From Alloalcanivorax mobilis (GTDB lineage Bacteria > Pseudomonadota > Gammaproteobacteria > Pseudomonadales > Alcanivoracaceae): a DNA stretch of 64,000 bases. The notes beneath the pieces are model-generated. The model saw only the letters and a program-made list of their open reading frames with translations. It made no database searches and had not been told where the DNA came from. A program made the position numbers and the translations under genes. The DNA lies in the NCBI RefSeq assembly GCF_002864685.1, contig NZ_NMQZ01000005.1:85691-149690 (forward strand). Direction: 5' to 3'. Below are positions 18,220 to 27,046 of the stretch, in pieces. Every line of letters starts with the position of its first letter. Within the stretch, counting starts at the first letter, position 1.

Positions 18220-19920
18220 TCAGACAGTAGACGGCAGCGGCAGGCCCGGGTGGCCGGCGGCGAGGCATTCGTCGCGCAGGGCGCGCCGGTCGATTTTGTC
18301 GGTGCCGCCGCGTGGCAGGGTGTGCGCGCGCATCCAGATGCGCTCCGGTGCTTTGAAACGGGCAATGTGTTCGGCCACGAAGGCGATCAATTGCGCTTCA
18401 CTGACTCGCGCCCCGGCTTTGAGCTGCACGCCGGCGCCAACGGTTTCGCCCAGGCGCGGGTCGGGCACCGGGAACACGCCGGCCTCGACGACGTCCGCAT
18501 GGCGATGCAGAACGCCTTCCACTTCCAGGCAGGAGATGTTTTCGCCGCCGCGAATGATGATGCTTTTTTTGCGGTCAACGATGTAGAACAGACCGTTGTC
18601 GTCCTGGTAGGCCAGATCGCCGGTCAACAACCAGCCCGCGCGCAGGGTTTGCGCGGTGGCCTCGGGCAGATTCAGATAGCCGCGCATATTGGCGGCGCTT
18701 TTCACGGTCAGTTCGCCGACCTCGCCCACCGGCAGTGGCCGGCCTTCGCCGTCGACGATACGAAATTCCTGAAGCGGTGGCGTCGGCCGGCCGGCCGCTT
18801 CCGGATGGCTGACGTAATCCGGCCCGGCCAGGGTGATGCCCAGGGCGTTGGTTTCGGTCATTCCCCAGCCGGAGGCAATCGCCGCGCCGGGGAAAGCCTC
18901 GGCCAGTTGCCCGACCTGCACCGCCGGCCGTTTGGCGCCGCCACCACCGATGGCTTCCAGGCTTTCCAGCTTTTCGCCCATGCGCCGCGCGGCGTCCATC
19001 AACTCGGCGGATTGGGTCGGCACGCCAACAAAGCGGGTGACCCGCTCACGTTTGATAATGCGCACCGCCTCTTCCGCGTCCCACTTGTACATCAGGCTCA
19101 TGGTGGTGCCGGTGGCCAGACCCTGCAGGAAATTCGACTGCAAGGCGGTGACGTGAAACAGCGGTGTCACCACCAGGGAGGCCGGTGGGTTGGCCGGCGC
19201 GGGGGGCGGCTCATCGAGCAGCAGCGGCGCCATCAAACGGGCCATGACCCAGGAGTAGACCGCCGAAATGGCGCCCCGGTGGGTCAGCCTGACGCCCTTC
19301 GGGTGGCCGGTGGAGCCAGAGGAATAGAGCACCGCGAAGTCGTCGTCGGTGGCGATGGCGGTGTCCGGCCAGTGGGTTTCGGAGCGGGCGGCCAACAGGT
19401 CCGCGTAGCGCCGCTCGCCGTCGGCGTCGCGCACCGCCACCAGATCCAGGCCGAGCCGCGCGGCGCCGGGGCGGATCTGCTGGTACCGGGGGCCGTCGGC
19501 GAACACCACCCGGGCGCCGCAATCCTCAAGCGCGTAGGCCAGTTCCTGCTCGGTCCACCAGGCGTTCATGGGCACCGCCACCGCGCCCATGGCGGTGATC
19601 GCGAGAATCAGAATCGGCAGTTCGGGGTAGTTGCGCATCGCCAGGGCAACCCGGTCGCCGGCCGCCACGTTGAGATCCTGGCCCAGCGCGTGGGCCAGGC
19701 GCGTCACCTCATCGCACAGGCGCGGGTAGGACCAGCGCTCATCCTGGTAGACCAGCACGTCGCGCTCGCCATAGGCCGGCGCGGCCGCCTCCAGCAATTC
19801 ACGCAGGTGCGCGGGGGCATTGCGAAACACTCGGTAACGCACGCCGTCGATGTCGGCATCGGTGAGCTCGAAACGGGGGTCGGTGTCGGCGAGGTGCGCG
19901 GCCGCTTGCTCCGGGGTCAT
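18220..19920 (-). CDS. AMP-dependent acyl-CoA synthetase
   Basis: 566 residues of the adenylate-forming family: P-loop-like LYSSGSTGHPKGV, the GWGMTETNA motif, LLTGDLAYQDDNG, and the C-terminal hinge and catalytic lysine region RGGTDKIDRRAL. It activates a carboxylic acid with ATP and CoA, and is first in the minus-strand operon that continues with 3-hydroxyacyl-CoA dehydrogenase. Two copies of the palindrome CTGAC-N4-GTCAG lie in its upstream region. The chain length is not evident. An LvaE-like role (activation of a 4-oxo or 4-hydroxy acid) is inferred from the operon. Confidence 0.88.
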   Translation of the reverse strand: MTPEQAAAHLADTDPRFELTDADIDGVRYRVFRNAPAHLRELLEAAAPAYGERDVLVYQDERWSYPRLCDEVTRLAHALGQDLNVAAGDRVALAMRNYPELPILILAITAMGAVAVPMNAWWTEQELAYALEDCGARVVFADGPRYQQIRPGAARLGLDLVAVRDADGERRYADLLAARSETHWPDTAIATDDDFAVLYSSGSTGHPKGVRLTHRGAISAVYSWVMARLMAPLLLDEPPPAPANPPASLVVTPLFHVTALQSNFLQGLATGTTMSLMYKWDAEEAVRIIKRERVTRFVGVPTQSAELMDAARRMGEKLESLEAIGGGGAKRPAVQVGQLAEAFPGAAIASGWGMTETNALGITLAGPDYVSHPEAAGRPTPPLQEFRIVDGEGRPLPVGEVGELTVKSAANMRGYLNLPEATAQTLRAGWLLTGDLAYQDDNGLFYIVDRKKSIIIRGGENISCLEVEGVLHRHADVVEAGVFPVPDPRLGETVGAGVQLKAGARVSEAQLIAFVAEHIARFKAPERIWMRAHTLPRGGTDKIDRRALRDECLAAGHPGLPLPSTV

Positions 19921-20086
19921 CGCTTAGCGGGACCCGAAAAGGCGGCCTGGAACGGGGGCAGAGAGCAGCTTATTCAAGGGTTTCTTCTCCTTATTAGGGG
20001 CCGGCTTTCACGGCGCCTGGCGGCTTGTGGCGGGCCGCGATCACCGATTCCGGCGCGCTCCGGGCGGCGTGCCGCCGAACCGGAGG

Positions 20087-20100
20087 CTGACGTTTGTCAG
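20087..20100. promoter_or_regulatory. Putative operator CTGAC-N4-GTCAG, copy 1
   Basis: Perfect palindrome with spacer GTTT, 167 bases upstream of the ligase start and 240 bases upstream of the kinase. The same motif with different spacers occurs at 20223 and 21719, which argues for a specific binding protein. The gap 19921-20340 otherwise shows no gene. Confidence 0.65.
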
Positions 20101-20222
20101 GTTCACGCTACGACCAACAGCGGCGTCAAGTCAAGTCCGCGCGACCAGTGAGTCGCACCGACGCCGCGTTGATGCACCGGGCGCATTGACGGCATCGCGG
20201 AGGGTCCCTAGTATTTTCAATC

Positions 20223-20236
20223 CTGACAATCGTCAG
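20223..20236. promoter_or_regulatory. Putative operator CTGAC-N4-GTCAG, copy 2
   Basis: Perfect palindrome with spacer AATC, 104 bases upstream of the kinase ATG in the divergent promoter region. It is 136 bases from copy 1 (start to start), close to 13 helical turns, which would permit co-operative binding or looping. Confidence 0.65.
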
Positions 20237-20340
20237 TTTTGGCTCGCGGCCGCCCTTGCCGGCGGTTTTGCCCGGCTGATGGTCCACTTTACGCCGCGCC
20301 CCGGTGTACGCAATCCCCGGGGACAGGACGGAATCACGCT

Positions 20341-21420
20341 ATGAACACTCAGGCCAATCCCTCAGCTCCGGTGATCGTCGAGCCCCTCGAAGTACATCGG
20401 ATCGACGCCGCGGCACTGGCCGCCTGGCTCACCCCTTCTTTGCCGGAGGCCGCCGAGGGCCTGCGCGTTCAGCAGTTCCAGGGTGGCATGTCCAACCCCA
20501 CCTATCTGCTGACCACCGCCGCCGGCAAACGCTACGTATTGCGTAAGAAGCCGCCGGGCAAGATTTTGCCCAAGGCGCACGCCGTGGACCGCGAGTTCCG
20601 CATCATGCAGGCGCTCACTGACACGCCGGTGCCGACGCCACGCATGGTGGCCTACTGCGATGACACGACGGTGATCGGCGCCGAATTCTTTGTCATGGAG
20701 TTTGTCGACGGGCGCATTATTCCACCGCCATCGATGACCCCGGTGCCCCGCGAAGAGCGGCCGGCGCTGGCCCATTCCCTGGTCGACACCCTGGCGCAGT
20801 TGCACGCGGTGGACTGGCGCGCGGTGGGGCTGGAGGGCTTCGGCCGCCCGGAAAATTACCTGGCGCGGCAGACGTCGCGCTGGGCCGGGCAATACGAAGC
20901 CTCCAAGGAGGCGCTGCCGGCGGATTTCGATTATTCGCAGATGGACTGGCTGCGTGACTGGTTGATGGACCATTCCCAGGTGCAGGACGAGAGCGCCATC
21001 GTCCACGGTGACTACCGTCTGGGAAACACCATCATTCACCCGGATCGCCCGGAAGTGATCGCCATTCTGGATTGGGAACTGTGCACCATCGGCCATCCGA
21101 TCGCCGATCTTGCCTACCTGTGTTTGCATTACCGCCTGCCCGCGGATTTGCCCGGGGTGGTGAACCTGGAGGAAGCGGGGCTGCCCAGTGAGCAGGCCAT
21201 GCTGGAGCGCTATTGCCAGCGCACCGGCCGCGCCGGCATTCCGGAGTGGCCGGTGTTCCTGGCGTTCGCCTGCTTCCGCAGCGCGGCGATCATCCAGGGT
21301 GTGGCTGCCCGGGCCGCCCAGGGCAATGTCAGCAGCGCCAGCGTCGACCCGGTGGGCGAGGGAGCCCGTGCTCGCCGCGTCGCCGAAACCGGCGCCGCCA
21401 TCGCGCGCGCGTACCAATAG
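20341..21420 (+). CDS. Phosphotransferase of the ACAD10/11 N-terminal (LvaA-like) family
   Basis: 359 residues of the aminoglycoside-phosphotransferase fold. N-terminal glycine-rich GGMSNPTYLL, ATP-binding lysine in YVLRKKPPGKILPKAH, catalytic loop HGDYRLGN (222-229) and metal Asp244 in LDWELCTIGHP. This motif set is that of the kinase domain of mammalian ACAD10/11 and of LvaA, which phosphorylates 4-hydroxyacyl-CoA. It is not an antibiotic-resistance enzyme by this pattern. Divergent from the ligase-to-SDR operon, with shared operator-like palindromes between them. It would prepare the substrate for the dehydrogenase at 14715. Confidence 0.85.
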   Translation: MNTQANPSAPVIVEPLEVHRIDAAALAAWLTPSLPEAAEGLRVQQFQGGMSNPTYLLTTAAGKRYVLRKKPPGKILPKAHAVDREFRIMQALTDTPVPTPRMVAYCDDTTVIGAEFFVMEFVDGRIIPPPSMTPVPREERPALAHSLVDTLAQLHAVDWRAVGLEGFGRPENYLARQTSRWAGQYEASKEALPADFDYSQMDWLRDWLMDHSQVQDESAIVHGDYRLGNTIIHPDRPEVIAILDWELCTIGHPIADLAYLCLHYRLPADLPGVVNLEEAGLPSEQAMLERYCQRTGRAGIPEWPVFLAFACFRSAAIIQGVAARAAQGNVSSASVDPVGEGARARRVAETGAAIARAYQ

Positions 21421-21442
21421 AAAACAATAGAAAACGCACCTC

Positions 21443-21484
21443 GCCGGGCGCGGTCGCGCCCGGCACCCGGGTCTTCGGGGTTTT
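21443..21484 (+). terminator. Terminator-like double hairpin after the kinase gene
   Basis: GCCGGGCGCG (21443-21452) pairs perfectly with 21455-21464, and a second short stem CCCG...CGGGG ends in TTTTA. This would end the kinase transcript and separate it from the TRAP operon. Confidence 0.6.
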
Positions 21485-21927
21485 ATCGCTTTCCGCCTTT
21501 TCCTTTTATCTCCTCCCCTTCACGTTCCTTGTCTCGCTTTGCCGTATCTGTTTACGGCAACCGTGTTGATGTCTTTTTTAAATAATTAATTTTTTCTCTC
21601 GATTTGTCAGTTCGCACTTTTCCGGCCGTGTGGATTACGCAACGGCTTGAAGAGGGCGGCGTTATTTTTTCGCTATTTGGTATTTTGATCTTGAAGGCGG
21701 GTACTTTTGCGGTTTAGCCTGACAACTGTCAGCCTGGGTTTCAGCCGTATTAATTAGGTCTATAGAGTTAGCCTAATTGTGTTGCCGAGGAGAGCGAAGC
21801 AGTAAAAAGGCAGCGCGGCGCGTGTGGCTATTCAGGGTTTTTTTCGATTAAACCATACCGCGATGACAAGGCTCGATATCCACAAAGTGAAAGACGACGA
21901 TTCGAAAATAAAAACGGAGCGATCACG
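21485..21927. other. AT-rich intergenic region upstream of the TAXI-TRAP operon
   Basis: No gene is visible. The stretch is far more AT-rich than its surroundings (runs of T and TAAATAATTAATTTTTT near 21577). It holds one CTGAC-N4-GTCAG palindrome at 21719 and an inverted repeat AATTAGG (21752-21758) / CCTAATT (21772-21778). It most likely contains the operon promoter and operators. Confidence 0.6.
21719..21732. promoter_or_regulatory. Putative operator CTGAC-N4-GTCAG, copy 3
   Basis: Perfect palindrome with spacer AACT, about 196 bases before the TAXI solute-binding protein start. Same half-sites as the two copies in the kinase/ligase promoter, so the transporter and the catabolic genes may respond to one regulator. 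Confidence 0.65.
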
Positions 21928-23127
21928 ATGAAAAAATTTACTCTTCGTCATGCCACCGGCATGGCTCTTTCCATCGCCGCGGCGCTGACGCTGAGCGTGC
22001 CGGGTGTCGCCACCAGTGCGGAGTACGACTGGCCGCGTCTGGTGGTGGTCGGCACGCCAGGCACCTCGTCCGCCAGTTTCGCTTCCACCAACGGCTGGGC
22101 TCCGATCTTGAAGAAAAGCGGCGGCTCCACCGTGCGCGTGGTGCCGGAAGACAGCGAGACAATGCGTTATCGCCGGTTGACGCAAAGAAAGGACATCGCC
22201 ATCAGTTCAGTGTCGGCCTCCGAAATGCGCTTTCAGGTGGAGGGGATTGGCGGCTATTCCGCGATGCAGGCGGTGCCGCAACGCATCCTCTGGCACCACA
22301 ACGACACCCCCTGGGGCTACGTGGTGGCCGGCAATTCGAAGCTGAAATCCATTGATGACATCGCTCAAGGCGACGTGCGCATCGCGAAGGGGGTGTACTC
22401 TCCGCCGATGGTCACCGCGGTGAGTGAAGCACTGCCGGCCTTCGTGGGCCTGACGCCGGAGCAGGCGGCGGAAAAACTGCAATACGTTCCCGCCGGCAGC
22501 TACGCGGAGAATTGCCGTTCCGTGGTCGATGGTAAGGCCGATGTTGCATACTGTTCGCCGATCAGTTCGGTACTCTCGGAAATGGAAGGCGCGCCGGGCG
22601 GCATTCGCTGGCTGGCTCTGGATCGTGGTAACACCGAGGGATGGAGTAACTACCTGAAGTCCCGGCCAATGTTGATTCCCACCGAGATCAGCCTGGGCGT
22701 GCCCACGGCGCGTGGTGTCGACGGTGCCACCTCCAATTTCCTGTATGCCGTGCCCGCGGAGGCGGACACCGACTTCGCATACAACATGGCGAAGTGGTTC
22801 CACCAATCCTACAGCGCCTATCAGGGTACCCATCCGATGGCGGCGCGCATGTCCCTGGAATTGTTCCGCGGTTACCTGGACCGTACTCCGCTGCCGGTGC
22901 ACGAAGGCACGGTGAAATATCTGCGCGAAATCGGCGCCTGGACTGATGAAGACGACGTCTGGAACAAACAGGCGATCGCGAAGATGGATCGCTGGACCAA
23001 GGCCCGCAACGCGGCCATCGCGGAAGCGCGGGAGAAGGACGTTAAGGTGCAGTTCGAGAACCAGGCTTTCCTGGATATTCTCGACCAGCACACCGAGGGC
23101 CTTGAAGGCTTCCGGTCCCGTTTGTGA
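21928..23127 (+). CDS. TAXI-family TRAP transporter solute-binding protein
   Basis: 399 residues with a signal peptide (residues 1 to about 31, ending VATSA). The mature protein has the TAXI layout: VVVGTPGTSSASF near the start, then a central SVSASEMRF region and IAKGVYSPPMVT. It captures an organic acid in the periplasm and hands it to the fused permease encoded 84 bases downstream. GGAG lies about 12 bases before ATG. TAXI substrates are poorly known; import of the acid consumed by the adjacent CoA pathway is inferred from the shared operator and position. Confidence 0.85.
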   Translation: MKKFTLRHATGMALSIAAALTLSVPGVATSAEYDWPRLVVVGTPGTSSASFASTNGWAPILKKSGGSTVRVVPEDSETMRYRRLTQRKDIAISSVSASEMRFQVEGIGGYSAMQAVPQRILWHHNDTPWGYVVAGNSKLKSIDDIAQGDVRIAKGVYSPPMVTAVSEALPAFVGLTPEQAAEKLQYVPAGSYAENCRSVVDGKADVAYCSPISSVLSEMEGAPGGIRWLALDRGNTEGWSNYLKSRPMLIPTEISLGVPTARGVDGATSNFLYAVPAEADTDFAYNMAKWFHQSYSAYQGTHPMAARMSLELFRGYLDRTPLPVHEGTVKYLREIGAWTDEDDVWNKQAIAKMDRWTKARNAAIAEAREKDVKVQFENQAFLDILDQHTEGLEGFRSRL

Positions 23128-23211
23128 TCGCCCGGGTGTGACGCGCCGCGCCGGTAACGGCGCGGCGCTTTGTAGTCGGGTTCTTCTCCCCATTCCTTTG
23201 AGTGCATCGTC

Positions 23212-25146
23212 ATGACTGATACCGCACCCTTGCCTGAAGAGTCGATGCCGCAGTCGGAAGTGACCCGGCTGGGCGGAATGTTTTCCTGGCAAAGTATTGT
23301 CTTCGTGATTCTCAGCGTCGCCGGCCTGGCGGTCGGCCTGACCTATATCTTCGGTTTTACCTGGAACGGTCAGCGCCTGCTGGAAGGGCAGTATTACTGG
23401 CTGTTCATCGGGCTGTTCACCGCCGCCGCCTTTATCGCGCTGCCGGCGTATTCCGGCCAGAAAAAAGTACCGGTCTATGATCTGGTCGCCGCCGTGGTGG
23501 CATTGGTGATCAGCGTGTATTTTTCCACCCATGCCTGGGACATGGTGCAGGCCGGTTGGACGCAGATCCCGATGGGCGCGGTGATCTGGCTGCTGATGCT
23601 GGAGGTGGCGCGGCGCAGTGGTGGTCTGCCGTTTCTGCTGGTGGTGTTGCTGCTCGGGCTGTACCCGCTGATCGCGGACTTCATGCCCGGCTTGTTGATG
23701 GGCATTCCCTACGATTTCGACCGCATGATCGAGGCGCACGTATTTCGCGCCGAGGGCATGATGGGCATCACCACCAAGATTGTCGCCGAGATCATTCTTG
23801 GCTTTCTGGTGTTCGCCGGCATTCTGATCGCCACCGGCGCCGGCACCTTCTTTATTGATCTGGCCAACGCCGGCTTTGGCCGTTATCGGGGCGGGCCGGC
23901 GAAGGTGTCGGTGGTGGCCAGCGCGTTTTTTGGCAGCCTGTCCGGCTCCATTTTTTCCAATATCGCTGGTACCGGCTCGATCACCATTCCGACCATGAAG
24001 AAAGTGGGTTACCCGCCCCATTACGCCGGCGCCATCGAAGCCTGCGCCTCCACTGGTGGGGTGGTGATGCCGCCGGTGATGGGCGCCATCGCCTTTGTCA
24101 TGGCGATCACCATCGGCGTGGGCTATTCCACGGTGATGGTGGCGGCGATCATTCCTTCGCTGCTGTTTTACTTCGGCCTGCTGCTGCAAGTCGACGCCTA
24201 CGCCGCGCGCACCGGCCTGAAGGGGCTGGCCAAGAGTGATATTCCGTCGGCGCGCAAGGTGCTGATCAAGGGCTGGCCCTTCCTGCTGGTGCTGATCTTC
24301 CTGGTGTGGGGCTTGCTGTACATGCGTTGGGAATATTACGCGCCCTGGTACGCCTGCGTGTTGATGATCGCCTTATCGTTCCTGCGTCGCGAAACCCGCA
24401 TGACGCCCCGCAGGATGTACGAGACCGTGCGTCAGATCGGCCTGCTGGTAACGCAAACGGCGGCGATTATTCTGCCCATCGCGTTCGTGGTCAGCGCGCT
24501 CACCATCACCGGCGTGACCGGCTCGGTGACGTCGGGGCTGGTCAGCCTGGGCGGCGGCAACATCTATATGATTCTGTTCTTCGGCGTGCTGGCCTGCTTC
24601 ATCATGGGCATGGCCGGGCTGGCGATCGTTGCCTATATCTTCCTGGCGGTAACGCTGGCGCCGGCGATCATTGAAGTGGGCGGCCTCAACACCGTGGCGG
24701 TGCATTTCTTTATCGTCTACTACGCCATGTTGTCGGTGATTACCCCACCGGTGGGCGCCGCCGCCTTCCTGGCGGCCACCATCGCCGGGGCGAAGCCGAT
24801 GAAGACCTCGTTCACCGCCATGCGCCTTGGCGTGGTGATCTATTTCGTGCCGCTGTTCTTCCTGTTCCAGCCGGCGTTGGTGTTGCAGGGCGATCTGATG
24901 CCGCTGATCTATGTGCTGCCGTCGATCATCATCGGCATCATGCTGATCTCCGGCGGCCTGGAAGGGTACCTTCTGGGTGTGGGTCTGGTCAGGCCCTGGT
25001 TGCGTCTGCCGTTGGCGGCCGCGGGCTTCGCCTTCAGCTTTCCGGGGTTGACCACCACGGTAATCGGCGGGCTGGTGTCGCTGGTGCTGGCGGCGCTGGT
25101 CTGGAAGGACAACCGGCGGCGGCCGGCGCTGGCCGGCGAGGCCTGA
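23212..25146 (+). CDS. TRAP transporter permease, fused DctQM type
   Basis: 644 residues. The N-terminal third has about four to six membrane helices corresponding to the small DctQ-like unit, and the remainder has about twelve more corresponding to DctM, with GSLSGSIFSNIAGTGSITIP and STGGVVMPPVMGAIAF typical of fused TAXI-TRAP permeases. It uses a sodium gradient to bring in the ligand of the preceding binding protein. Residues 1-15 are cytoplasmic and acidic. The gene ends 18 bases before a strong hairpin. Confidence 0.9.
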   Translation: MTDTAPLPEESMPQSEVTRLGGMFSWQSIVFVILSVAGLAVGLTYIFGFTWNGQRLLEGQYYWLFIGLFTAAAFIALPAYSGQKKVPVYDLVAAVVALVISVYFSTHAWDMVQAGWTQIPMGAVIWLLMLEVARRSGGLPFLLVVLLLGLYPLIADFMPGLLMGIPYDFDRMIEAHVFRAEGMMGITTKIVAEIILGFLVFAGILIATGAGTFFIDLANAGFGRYRGGPAKVSVVASAFFGSLSGSIFSNIAGTGSITIPTMKKVGYPPHYAGAIEACASTGGVVMPPVMGAIAFVMAITIGVGYSTVMVAAIIPSLLFYFGLLLQVDAYAARTGLKGLAKSDIPSARKVLIKGWPFLLVLIFLVWGLLYMRWEYYAPWYACVLMIALSFLRRETRMTPRRMYETVRQIGLLVTQTAAIILPIAFVVSALTITGVTGSVTSGLVSLGGGNIYMILFFGVLACFIMGMAGLAIVAYIFLAVTLAPAIIEVGGLNTVAVHFFIVYYAMLSVITPPVGAAAFLAATIAGAKPMKTSFTAMRLGVVIYFVPLFFLFQPALVLQGDLMPLIYVLPSIIIGIMLISGGLEGYLLGVGLVRPWLRLPLAAAGFAFSFPGLTTTVIGGLVSLVLAALVWKDNRRRPALAGEA

Positions 25147-25164
25147 GCCCGGGTTCCAAGCTCA

Positions 25165-25202
25165 GGCCAGGCCCTTTTGACGATCATCAAAGGGGCCTGG
25201 CC
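25165..25202. terminator. Bidirectional terminator hairpin
   Basis: GGCCAGGCCCTTTTGA (25165-25180) pairs with 25187-25202 with one mismatch. It is followed by GGGTTTCGTTTT, and sits between the convergent permease and TetR genes. Confidence 0.75.
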
Positions 25203-25216
25203 GGGTTTCGTTTTGG

Positions 25217-25900
25217 TCAGTCCGCTGAGGGGCCGGTTTCCGCGAGCTGATTGAGCATGGCGGCGACGCCGGCGGTCACGGTGTTGAGGATCAGCTCGTC
25301 GTCGATGTCCTGATGCAGCCAATCCCGCATCGGCGCGAACGCCCCGAGAAACACGATCATATTGGCAAGCACTTCGGCCCGCCGGTCCTGTTCGTGGAGG
25401 CGGGCTTTTTTGCGAAGTTGCGCCGCCAGCGCTTGAATCACCGCCTGATCGCGGGCGCGCATGGCTCGACGATCCTCTTCCTGAAGGTAGGGCACGGAGC
25501 GATAGATCAGCAGTGTGCCTTTGCGTTTCTTGCTCCAGGTATCGCGAAAATAACCGGCGACGTTGTCTTTAAACGAGGTATCGGTGTGCTGCTCCAGACG
25601 CTCCGCCAGGGTGGGAACATCGGGACGGAACCAGAGCTTGTTGAGCAGTCGCCGCAGAATGTCGTTCTTGTTGGCGATGTAATCGTAGATGCTGGCCTGG
25701 TTGACGCCGGAGCTGGCGCAGATGTCGCGAATGGTGGTGGAATCGAACCCTTTTTGCAGGAACAGCTCAAGAGCGGCATCGCAGATCTGGTTGCGGCGTG
25801 TTTCGGTAAGGGCCGTGTCCTGAACACCATCGACGGTGGCTTCCACCAGTTGCTCGCCATCAAAGGCTTTTTTGTCGCCCGGTTTGCGGTCTGCTGGCAA
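25217..25900 (-). CDS. TetR family transcriptional regulator
   Basis: 227 residues. The HTH lies at about residues 35-80 (ICDAALELFLQKGF, TIRDICASSGVNQASIYDYI), with a helical ligand-binding region after it. TTG 25900 is taken as start because GGAGAG precedes it by five bases; an ATG 16 bases further upstream is out of frame. Convergent with the TRAP operon and a natural candidate to bind the CTGAC-N4-GTCAG sites, sensing a CoA ester or the free acid. The same palindrome is not in its own promoter, which instead has a different dyad at 25948-25970. Confidence 0.87.
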   Translation of the reverse strand: MPADRKPGDKKAFDGEQLVEATVDGVQDTALTETRRNQICDAALELFLQKGFDSTTIRDICASSGVNQASIYDYIANKNDILRRLLNKLWFRPDVPTLAERLEQHTDTSFKDNVAGYFRDTWSKKRKGTLLIYRSVPYLQEEDRRAMRARDQAVIQALAAQLRKKARLHEQDRRAEVLANMIVFLGAFAPMRDWLHQDIDDELILNTVTAGVAAMLNQLAETGPSAD

Positions 25901-25947
25901 GCGCGCTCTCCATAATGTTCGTAATGATCAGAATGAATTTTTCTTGA

Positions 25948-25970
25948 CGGTAGCACACTTGTGCACCGTG
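25948..25970. promoter_or_regulatory. Dyad upstream of the TetR gene
   Basis: GCACA-CT-TGTGC at 25953-25964 is a perfect dyad, framed by ACGGT and ACCGT. It lies about 50 bases upstream of the TTG start and could be an autoregulatory operator. No other copy was noticed nearby. Confidence 0.45.
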
Positions 25971-26192
25971 CGGAAGAAAGGTGAGAGCGCCGAAAGCCTC
26001 TAAAATAAGGGGTTGACGGCGGTTGCGCGTCGCGGTGGAAAGGTTGGGGTTTTTTTGTAGGAAAGGCTGGGCGGCATTCCGCCTAGCCAGCGACCAGTCT
26101 CGATTTTGATATTGGCGTCTGGCGCCAAAACCATCAGGTTCAGGGCAAAGGCGCCGTGCCATTCGGCCAGCGACGGTTTTGACTTTGATCTT

Positions 26193-26255
26193 AGCGTCCA
26201 GCGTCCAGCGTCCAGCGTCCAGCGTCCAGCGTCCAGCGTCTAGCGTCCAGCGCCA
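26193..26255. repeat. Heptanucleotide array (AGCGTCC)n, nine units
   Basis: Nine consecutive 7-bp units from 26193: seven perfect AGCGTCC and two variants (AGCGTCT and AGCGCCA). The last part overlaps the 3' end of the aldo/keto reductase gene and encodes its final residues. A single-copy version of the flanks (GGCGTCTGGCGCCAAAACCA) lies at about 26115-26134, suggesting the array expanded inside a duplicated segment. The remaining part of the gap 25901-26239 holds only the TetR control region. Confidence 0.9.
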
Positions 26256-27046
26256 AAACCACCCGATTCGCCGCAGGCACGGCGGGCTTTGGCGACGTTC
26301 TCTTGCAGGTGATCCGGGTTGACGGTGCCGGCAATCACCGCACCGACGCCGGCGGTGCCAAGAATTAGATCCAGGCTGGCTTGCACCGGGTCCGGATGGC
26401 CTGGGTCCAGATGGCCGCTGGCGAAGGCTTTCTTGATCAGTATGCCCTTGCCGTGCGCGGCGGCGTAGTCGATCACCGGCCGTTCGTCGCGTTGCTCAAG
26501 GTTATAGGTGACCATGGCCAGGTCGGTGCGCGCCAGGGTTGCCAGCCCGCCTTCCACGGTTTTGGTGGACATGCCGGTGGCGCGTATCTTGCCTTCTTTT
26601 TTCATCTCTTCGAGCACCTCCAGGGTGCCCTGGCGGAGCACGTCCAGATCGTTGCCGTCGGAGTGCACCAGCACGCAATCCAGGTAATCGGTGCGCAACC
26701 GGCTGAGGCTGCGTTCCACCGAGGCGCGTGCGTGTTCCGGCGTGAAGTTGAAATGGCTTTCGCCGTGATCGAATTCTTCGCCCACTTTGGAAACGATCAC
26801 CCAGGCGCGGCGGTCGCTGAGCAATTGGCCGAGCCGTTCTTCGCTGCGCCCATAGGCCGGCGCGGTGTCGATCAGGTTGATGCCCAGATCGCGGGCCCGC
26901 GCCAGCAGAGCGATGACCGCCTGATCATCGGGAATGGTGAACGCGCTGGGATACTTAACGCCCCGGTCGCGGCCGATTTTCACCGTGCCCAGGCCCAGTG
27001 CGCTGACGGTCAGCCCGGTGTCGCCGAGCGGGCGCATGAACGCCAT
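26240..27046 (-). CDS. Aldo/keto reductase
   Basis: 268 residues of the AKR TIM barrel: LGLGTVKIGRD near the N-terminus, the catalytic Asp-Tyr pair in LIDTAPAYGRSEERLG, Lys in IVSKVG, and His in DCVLVHSDG. NADPH-dependent carbonyl reduction is the family role; the substrate is unknown. The gene overlaps the upstream FAD oxidoreductase by one base (TGATG), so they are coupled. Its C-terminal tail (GFGAGR) is written by the heptamer array, and the stop codon depends on a variant unit (AGCGTCT). Confidence 0.88.
   Translation of the reverse strand: MAFMRPLGDTGLTVSALGLGTVKIGRDRGVKYPSAFTIPDDQAVIALLARARDLGINLIDTAPAYGRSEERLGQLLSDRRAWVIVSKVGEEFDHGESHFNFTPEHARASVERSLSRLRTDYLDCVLVHSDGNDLDVLRQGTLEVLEEMKKEGKIRATGMSTKTVEGGLATLARTDLAMVTYNLEQRDERPVIDYAAAHGKGILIKKAFASGHLDPGHPDPVQASLDLILGTAGVGAVIAGTVNPDHLQENVAKARRACGESGGFGAGR

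Noticed and set aside
20341..21420. Aminoglycoside resistance kinase
   Set aside because: The motifs match the ACAD10/11-LvaA group and the genes around it are for CoA-ester metabolism.
26193..26255. Possible CRISPR array
   Set aside because: Units are only 7 bp with no spacers and no cas genes nearby.
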